Assembly (NCBI GenBank): GCA_027257055.1 | Contig: JAPVLO010000133.1 | Location: 4,960,001-5,024,000 of the forward strand | Origin: Cephalopachus bancanus | Lineage: Eukaryota; Chordata; Mammalia; Primates; Tarsiidae | Length of the DNA stretch: 64,000 nt | Direction of reading: 5' to 3' | Shown here: positions 57,110-64,000 of the stretch, piece after piece | How positions within the stretch are numbered: position 1 is the first letter of the stretch | How the letters are laid out: every line of letters begins with the position of its first letter | Made by a program: the position numbers and the translations under genes | Notes under the pieces: model-generated | The model's input: the letters and a program-made list of their open reading frames with translations, nothing else | Database searches by the model: none | Told to the model about the DNA's origin: nothing

Positions 57110-57652
57110 ATCAGCCCTGGGTACTCATGGGGGACTGGGTGTAGGACCCCCCCCACAGATATTCAAATCTGCAGAAGCTCGAGTGCCTGATAGAAAATGG
57201 TGTGGCATTTGCAAATAACCTTCAGAATCCTCCCATAGACTTTAGATCATCTCTAGATTGCATATAATATCTACTACAATGGAAGTGCTATATAAATCGT
57301 TGTTATACTATATTGTTTAAGAAATAATGGCCCAGAGCAGTATCTCACGCCAGTAATCTCAGTTCTTTGGGAGGCCAAGACAAGAAGATCGCTTGAGTCC
57401 AGGAATTCGAGATCAGCCTGGATAACATAGCGAGACCTTGTCTCTACAAAAAAATAATAAAAATTAACTGAGAGTGGTGGTGCATGACTGTAGTTCCAGC
57501 GGTTCCAGCTACTTGGGAGGCTAAGGCGGAAGGATTGCCCGAGTCCAGGAGGTCAAGATTGCAGTGACAGAATGAGACCCTGACTAAAAAAAAAGAAAGG
57601 ATGATGACAAGTAAAAAAGAAAAAAAAGTCTGTACATGTTCAGCACAGACCT
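57110..57652 (+). mobile_element. MER2-type Tigger-family DNA transposon, split by an Alu
   Basis: CAGCCCTGGGTACTCATGGGGG, AAATGGTGTGGCATTTGCA and TCATCTCTAGATTGCATATA lie left of the Alu; GATGACAAGTAAAAAAG and GTCTGTACATGTTCAGCACAG lie right of it. Confidence 0.78.
57329..57597 (+). mobile_element. Alu inside the MER2-type element
   Basis: CCAGAGCAGTATCTCACGCC to GAGACCCTGACTAAAAAAAA, with a 9-bp duplication GTTCCAGC near 57495-57510. Confidence 0.9.
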
Positions 57653-57841
57653 GATTCCTTTGTTCTGATTATTTTCAATCCTCAGTTAGTTATATTCATG
57701 ATATGGAACTCAGGGATACGCAGGACCACCCAAGCAATATTGTCACTTAGTCGAGACCCATAGAATTCTCTCATCTGAACCTTCCTGCTCCACTCAACTC
57801 AACTCTTGGCTGTATCCCAACTCTTCTGAGAAGTGTTGTAA

Positions 57842-58265
57842 TGTGGTAGCCCCAAATCTGAGAGGGGTTGCTTGTAATGTTTACCTATTCCAAAGAAGTA
57901 ACCCAGAGGTCCAGCAGGGAAAGCCATTGGTTTATTAAAACTTAGGGGAGACACTGTGAAGAATCTGCACCTTGGGAGACTACAGCAAGCAGTTTTATAA
58001 TCAAGCAGGTTAATTATTAAAATAACTACACGGTATGTACAATTACATTGGTTGGGTGATGCCTACATTGCTTTCTGCATTCTTCAATCACCTGCACCCT
58101 GAGACTCATTACTGGGAATATGCATATCCTTTAGCTTGGTCACCTGCACCCTGGGACTCATTACTAGGGATATACATACCCTTCAGAGATCAACCTCGGC
58201 CAGAGGCCACTCCCTGGAGAAAGAGGCCAGGTATAGGGGAAAGTATGTCTGGACAAGACCTCACC
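57842..58265 (-). mobile_element. putative solo LTR with an internal tandem repeat
   Basis: Plus strand opens TGTGGTAGCCCCAAATCTGA. The minus strand has a polyadenylation-like TTTTAATAAACCAATGG near 57935. CACCTGCACCCTG-GACTCATTACT-GG-ATAT occurs twice at about 58090-58186. The right edge is uncertain. Confidence 0.5.
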
Positions 58266-58382
58266 ATGTCTTCGTAATTATCCTGTTCTGTCCCTCTCCA
58301 TTCTGTCCTTCTCTGGCATCTTCACTTTTCTTCATGACATTATTCCATGGAGCTCATAAGCACTCACAAGAACATCCTGGGT

Positions 58383-58692
58383 TTTTTGTTTGTTTGTTTT
58401 TGTTTTTTGAGCCAGAGCTTCACTCTCTCACCCAGGCTGGAGTGCAATGGCACCTGCTCATGGCCACTGCAGCCTCAACCTGCTGGGCTCAGGTGATCCT
58501 TCCTCCTCAGTTTTCCAAGTAGCTGGAACCATAGGTATGCACCACCACACCCAACTAATTTTTGGATTCATTGAGGAGAAGAGGTCTCGCCATGTTCCCC
58601 AGGCTGGTCTTGAACCCATGGGCTCAGGCAATCTTCTCGCCTCCATGTCCCAAAGTGCTAGGATTACAGGCATAAGCCACTGTGCCCGGCTG
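58383..58692 (-). mobile_element. Alu
   Basis: TTTTTTGAGCCAGAGCTTCAC to CACTGTGCCCGGCTG; the variant type on the whole. Confidence 0.92.
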
Positions 58693-58699
58693 ACACTTC

Positions 58700-60054
58700 A
58701 GGTTTAATAAAAGGTCTGTCCATCTATTTTGCCTCCCTGACCTATCTCTTATCACTCTGTTTTTCTCACTGGCAGACTTGATCATATGTGTTCCCACCTT
58801 TTCCCTCTCCACACCTGTTCCCCACTTAATTCTTTTTAACCCACTGCTGGCTTTACCGCTCCTCTAAAATTACTTTTTCCAGTCCCAGGTTACTTGCTGT
58901 CCCCGCAGTCACCCCCTCCTGACTTTCTAGAAGCCTTTGTATCTTGGACTTTCATACACTCGTGCTGTCCAAGTGAAACCACCTCCAGGGCCCACTGCCT
59001 CTGTTCCCTAACTGGCCGAAGTTCTTCCCCAAATGTGAATACATCCCAAAGCTGCATCCAGCATCAGCTCGCCAGCAGTGCTCTGGTCTAGGCCAGCTGT
59101 CCCCAGCAGTTGCCTAGGCTCTGCTGCCCCCACCTGGCCAGGCCTACTCACCACGTCAGAGGCCTCAATGGACCGGAATCAGGAAAACAGCTAGGAAAGC
59201 CTTTCCAAACCTCACATATGCCTCTGGTCTCTACCGTTTCAGTCTTCATCCCTATGTAACCACTGGACTACTCCAGATTGGATGTACTGTCATCCTCTCA
59301 GAGTCCCCGTCCCCACCAAAACCCATCCGTTTTCTCCAAAGACCTGTCTCTCTCCACCACCTCTCGGCTTACCTAGACTCAAAACCTGGGTGGCATGGCC
59401 GACGCTCTCCCTTCTCTTCATATGTCTCACTATTGAGGAATCCTTTGGGGGCCTTCTTTTGTAAATCAGCCCCCATGTTTCCTGGTCATTGTCTCACCTG
59501 CCTAGACTCAGTATCCCTCACTTAAAGGATCGCAACAGCCTTCTAACTGAATTTCCTTCCTTGAGTTTTTTTCCTACCTTCAGTTAATGGGACACAATAT
59601 ATTCAAGTTGATCTTTTTTCAGACATGCCCTGGCTTAGGTGTCCCCCATGACTCAGTCTTCCAAAGCTTTCCCACTGTCCTCAGGGTAAAATCTGTGCCT
59701 GCCCCGCCCCCCGAACATAAAACTGGCTATAAGGTCACATTACATTCAAAAGCAGGACTTGCAGCTGAACTATTCCCCCGCTTTTATAACATTGTATTAA
59801 CCCGCTTTTCCATAACATTGTATGTGGCACTCTTACAGTTGAAAGGAAAATTTCTAAATAATAATTCAGATGAAGATTTCAACTTTATAACGCCATTGTC
59901 AGTTAACCTACAAAAAGCAAAAGTAAGTAAATATAATATATAAGCAAATGCAAAAAAAAGTCATCTGAAAAAGGAAGTTATTTCTCTTTTCTCTCCAAAT
60001 TAGAACAAATTCAGTCTGGGTGCTACGTTCTCACAAATGTAAGGTGACTAAATC
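58700..60054. other. non-coding DNA, possible L2-like patches
   Basis: CTTAAAGGATCGCAACAGCCTTC and similar short matches hint at L2 near 59200-59700. The 118-codon frame at 59587-59943 has no recognised feature. Confidence 0.4.
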
Positions 60055-60275
60055 ATACTCAGCTAGATTCCAGCTCTGCCATTTTTAAACTCTGTGTCCT
60101 GGTGCTAGTTGTTGAACCAATCTGGACCTCAGTTTTTTCTTCTTAAATTAAGAACAATCTTATGTACTTCTAAAGCTTCTGTGCAATGCCATGATTCAAT
60201 ATGTAAAAACGTATTTAGACAAGTTAGTGTCTGGCACATAGAAAGTGATGATTGAGGTTAACCACAACGATGATG
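60055..60275 (+). mobile_element. MIR SINE
   Basis: CAGCTCTGCCATTTTTAAACTC, TGTGTCCTGGTGCTAGTTG, GGACCTCAGTTTTTTC and GTGTCTGGCACATAGAAAGTG lie in MIR order. Confidence 0.78.
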
Positions 60276-61591
60276 ATGACAGTAACGACGTAAATTGATA
60301 GTCAGCAGAAACAACACGATTTTAAGAAATGAGTTTTTTTACTTAACTCTCACTTTAGAACATAACCTTACTGTTAGATATAAGAAGCTTAACTGAAATA
60401 ATGATGCAATATAACCACACTATCTAAATTATTTTTCTTTTATTTGTTAAGATTATTAGATCTCATGAGGTATTTTAGTGACAAATCAAAATTATATGGA
60501 CATACATTGAAAGTGTACAATGTGATGTCTTGATAGATATGTAGACGATGAAATGACCACCACCATGAAGCCATATTCTTCATCCCACAGATATCGTGGG
60601 TTCTTCCTGACCATGGCTATAAAGCAAACATCACAGTGAAGTGGGTTACTACACTCTCGCATTCCCCATGAGAGAAATGCTGGGCCAACGTGGTCTTCTT
60701 TAGCGTCGAGCTGTGCCCCCCTGGGAGAGGGATGGTGTGGGCAAGTGGAACCGGTTGTTTTACCCACTTCTTTGTGTCTAGTCTCAAATGTTTAGCTCCA
60801 GTGGTGTGTTGGAACATCTCGACTGGACTCCCAGACTCCCACTGAAGTGCTCTCACTGCTGAGTAGTTGTCATGGTCTATGATTCTGCAGGAGATATCAG
60901 TCGCAAGCTCCTATTCTGCTGTCTTGCTGATGTCCTTCAACTATCTAAATTCTTAAGCCAGAGTTCCTGCCTGAAGCCTTTACTGCAAATAGTTGTGATA
61001 GCTTTCCTATGAGTAAGAAGAAGAGTTGTTCTTGAAACCAGCCATTGTAGCTCTGGGCTGAGCTTACTGATTTCAAGATAAATTCCAAAGTACTTGATAG
61101 GCTCTTGGCATCAATGATGGGAACATGACTTCTTGGTCTTGAACTTGTTTTGTGAAGTTATTTAAATTTCAGTTACTCATGATGACTGGAAATGAGCATG
61201 AGTATGAAATTGAGTGAAATTAGTGTTTAATCTCTGTACCATCCTGAAGACAATATGCTAACGAAAGACAATGATTTATTTGTGGAATAAAGAGTGGGGC
61301 CTAGATAGTCCTGGAAACCACACTATTCTGAAGCAGTAACTTCTTAAAGTCTTCAAGGATGTACTAAGAGTGCTGAAACAAATAAGCATTTGTTCCTCCA
61401 CAAAATAAGAGTTTGGCAATGAGGGGCTGCAGTATTTCTTTTCAGACATATTAGCAAATGTCACAGTGACCTTAGAATTAGACCTGGTATTTTAGAACAA
61501 ATCACAAAATTATTTTACTCATTTTAATTATCCTATTTAATTAACAACAGTGCTGTTAATCAGATGAGATTATTTAAAAGTGTAAGAATGT
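60276..61591. other. non-coding DNA without a recognised feature
   Basis: No supported gene. A possible old L1 antisense patch near 60480-60660 is too diverged to call. Confidence 0.45.
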
Positions 61592-61886
61592 CATGGCCAG
61601 GCTCAGTGGCTCAACCTGTAATTCCAGCATTTTAGGAGACCGAGACGAGTGGATTGCCTGAGACTGCAGGTTCGAAACCAGCCCGGGCAACTTGGTGAGA
61701 CCTCGTCTCTACAATAAAATAAAAAATAGCCGAGCATGGTAGCATGTGTCTGTAGTTTCGGCTACCTGGAAGGCTGAGGTGGAAGTTGCCAGATCCCAGC
61801 AGGTCAATGCTGGCGTGGCCATGAGCATGCCACTGCACTCCAGCCTGGGCAAAGGAGTGAGACTCCAACTCAAAAAAAAAAAAAAG
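61592..61886 (+). mobile_element. Alu, variant body, with target duplication
   Basis: GGCCAGGCTCAGTGGCTCAA to CTCCAACTCAAAAAAA. AAGAATGTCAT precedes and follows it exactly. Confidence 0.93.
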
Positions 61887-62088
61887 AATGTCATAACATA
61901 TGCAGTCAGTAATGAAATATACATTTCAGAATTAAGTCAAATAGAATCTATATTAACAAAAAGAAAAAAAATAGGTATAGTCTTCCTTTAGGGATATGTG
62001 ATGGAATTATACCCTTGTCAAGAAGTCCAGCAAAATAAACATGCTACAGATAATTTATTTTGCCATATATATAACTATATAATATCAA

Positions 62089-62387
62089 AGATTTTTTTTT
62101 TTGACCAGGGTTGTCTGTCACCCAGGCTGGAGCAGTGGCATGATCACAACGATCACAGATCACAACAGCCTTGACCTCCTGGGCTCAGGTGATTCTTCTG
62201 CTTCATCTTCCCAAGTAGCTGGGACTATGGGCATGTACCACCACACCCAGCAAAAAAATTTTTTTTTGTAGATACAAGATTTTGCTATGTTGTCCAGGCT
62301 GGTCTCGATCACCTGGGCTCAAGAAATCCACCGCCTCAGCCTCCCAAAGTGCTGGGATTACAGGTATGAGTCACTGCGCCTGGCCCA
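62089..62387 (-). mobile_element. Alu, ordinary old type
   Basis: TTTTTTTTGACCAGGGTTG to GAGTCACTGCGCCTGGCC; contains a small local repeat GATCACA. Confidence 0.88.
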
Positions 62388-62537
62388 AAGAAATTTTTTG
62401 TTCACAAGAAACAAACTGACATACATTTCAGTTAACAATGGACCACATACACCACGTAAGATTATAATGAAGCTGAAAATTTTCTTTAACCTGGTTACTG
62501 GGTAGCTGTTGTAACATTATAGAACAATGTTTTACTT

Positions 62538-62544
<7 letters not shown>

Positions 62545-62577
<33 letters not shown>
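62545..62577. repeat. (GT)n microsatellite
   Basis: About 16 GT units inside the Tigger-type element. Confidence 0.93.
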
Positions 62578-62578
<1 letters not shown>

Positions 62579-62987
62579 GATGCTGATATAAACACACCTA
62601 ATCTACTGCACTGCCAACCCTCTAAAAATATAGTACATACAATTATGTATAGTATATGATACTTGATAATGGAGATAAATGACCATGTTATTGGTTTATG
62701 TGTTTAATATACTTCACAATAGGTTTTATTGTTATTTTAGAGTATACTGCTTCTACTTGTTTTTTTTTAAAGTTCACTGTGAAACCTCTCAGGCAGGTCC
62801 TTCTGGAGTGTTCCAGAAGAAGGCATTGTTATCACAGAAGGTGACAGCTCTGTTCTTGTTGTTGTCTCCGAAGACCTCCCTCCTAGCTGGATAAGATGTG
62901 GAGGTGGAAGACAGGGCTATTAACAATTCTGGCCCTGTGCAGGTCTAGGCTGGTGCATGTGCTTGTGTCTTTGGTTTGTTTGTTTGT

Positions 62988-63273
62988 TTTTTTTTTGAGT
63001 TGGAGTCTCACTCCGTGGCCCAGACTGGAATGCAGTGGCACGCTCCCGGCCACCGCAGCCTCGACCTGCTGGGCTCTGGCGATCCTTCCGCCTCAGCCTT
63101 CCAAGTAGCCAGAAGCACAGGCGCGCGCTACCACGCCCGGCTAATTTTTTGATTTATTGTAGAAATGAGGTCTCGCCAAGTTGCCCAGGCAGTTCTCGAG
63201 CCTGCGGGCTCAGGCAATCCACTCACCTCGGCCTCCCAAAGTGCGGGATTACAGGCTGAGCCACTGAGCCCAG
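62988..63273 (-). mobile_element. Alu, variant body
   Basis: GTTTGTTTTTTTTTTGAGTTGG to ACTGAGCCCAGC. GTGTCTTTG and GCGTCTTTG on either side are the probable target repeats. Confidence 0.93.
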
Positions 63274-64000
63274 CGTCTTTGTTTTTTTTAAAAAAACATT
63301 TACAAAAAGAACTTTTTTAAAAGCTTAAATAAAGATATAGAGAAACATTCTTGTATAGCCGTACAATTTTTTTTTGAAGTTTAAAAGGTTATAAAATTAC
63401 AATAAGTTAAAGTTAATTTATTGAAGAAAGAAAATGTTTAGATTCATTTAGTGAAGCCTGAGCGTGCAGTGTCTAGGAAGCCTTCGTAGTCCACAGTCTT
63501 GTCCTAGGCCTTCCCATTCACATGCCATCACTCACCCGATCAACTTCGGGTCCTCCAAGTTCCATGCCTGGAAAGTGCCCTGGACAGATGGATGGTTTGT
63601 TTGTTTGTTTGTTTGTTTTTTAGAAAGTAGGATATATTGAAAGGACAGAAAAGCTCTCACAGTGGGAGGAGACCCGAGGGGGTTGTCCTGGAACGTTTTT
63701 AAAAAATCTTTCATACCATATTTTTACTGTGCCTTTTTCACATTTAGGTGCGTTTAGATACCCACATACTCACTATTGTGTTGCAGTTTCCCACAGTATT
63801 CAGGACAGGTGTACAGGTTTACCATATAGCCTTGGTGTGTAGGGAGCTATACTGCCTGGGGCTGTGTAAGAGCACCCCATGCTGTGCACACAGTGATGAA
63901 AAATCCTAGAAAGTGTGTTCTGTCATTAAGTGACTCATGACTGTGTGTGCAGAAATATAAAATTAGCTAATTTTTAAAGATATTAATATTTCAGAACCAT

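Larger units (their letters stand above)
62429..63943 (+). mobile_element. Tigger-type DNA transposon (second family), with insertions
   Basis: Starts CAGTTAACAATGGACCACAT. Includes CAATTATGTATAGTATATGAT, GGCAGGTCCTTCTGGAGTGT, AGAAGGCATTGTTATCACAG, ATGTGGAGGTGGAAGACAGG and, to the right, CCTAGGCCTTCCCATTCAC and CCCACAGTATTCAGGACAGG. Ends CATTAAGTGACTCATGACTG. This is the order of a long primate Tigger-related element. An Alu, a (GT)n and a (GTTT)n run interrupt it. Confidence 0.72.

Overview
The window is primate nuclear DNA: low overall GC, dense interspersed repeats including about 30 Alu copies, and one single-copy protein-coding exon in a CpG island. Many Alus share an odd variant body (the oligo-A junction reads CTCCAACTCAAAA, with ACAATAAATCAAAAA and GATTGCCTGAGCCCGCGGGTTCGAGACC blocks) that is neither the usual human AluS/Y form nor the lemur/galago form I know. 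I infer a non-anthropoid primate, most plausibly a tarsier, but cannot prove this from the sequence alone.

Layout. 1-1227: AT-rich, with a (GT)n tract. 1228-8188: a Tigger-like DNA transposon split by a gammaretrovirus-like ERV (ERV-A, 1445-8038, minus strand) with both LTRs, a tRNA-Pro-type primer site, decayed gag-pro-pol and a largely deleted env. 8.2-17.9 kb: Alus, an L1 3' part, and a Tigger1 transposase fossil. 17979-24303: a second class I ERV (ERV-B, minus strand) that has lost its 5' LTR, gag and protease, carries a partial RNase H duplication, and has another ERV's solo LTR in env with an exact 4-bp target duplication. 24.3-42.3 kb: mostly AT-rich non-coding DNA with Alu, MIR, L2 and L1 pieces. 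42.4-43.7 kb: a CpG island with exon 1 of SDHAF3 (minus strand), a succinate dehydrogenase assembly factor with a LYR motif. 43.7-64 kb: the 5' flank, with L2, L1, Alu, hAT and Tigger elements and two probable solo LTRs.

If SDHAF3 keeps its human structure (two coding exons and a large intron), everything from 1 to 42.9 kb is intron 1 and both ERVs lie in sense with the host gene. I found no exon 2 here.

I found no operon-like or otherwise new gene system. The most worthwhile leads are the GC-type splice donor of SDHAF3, the hydrophobic frame upstream of the ERV-A gag matrix, the rearranged right edge of ERV-B, the three-copy 3'-end repeat family that may be an uncatalogued L1 tail, and the exact tandem and palindromic structures.
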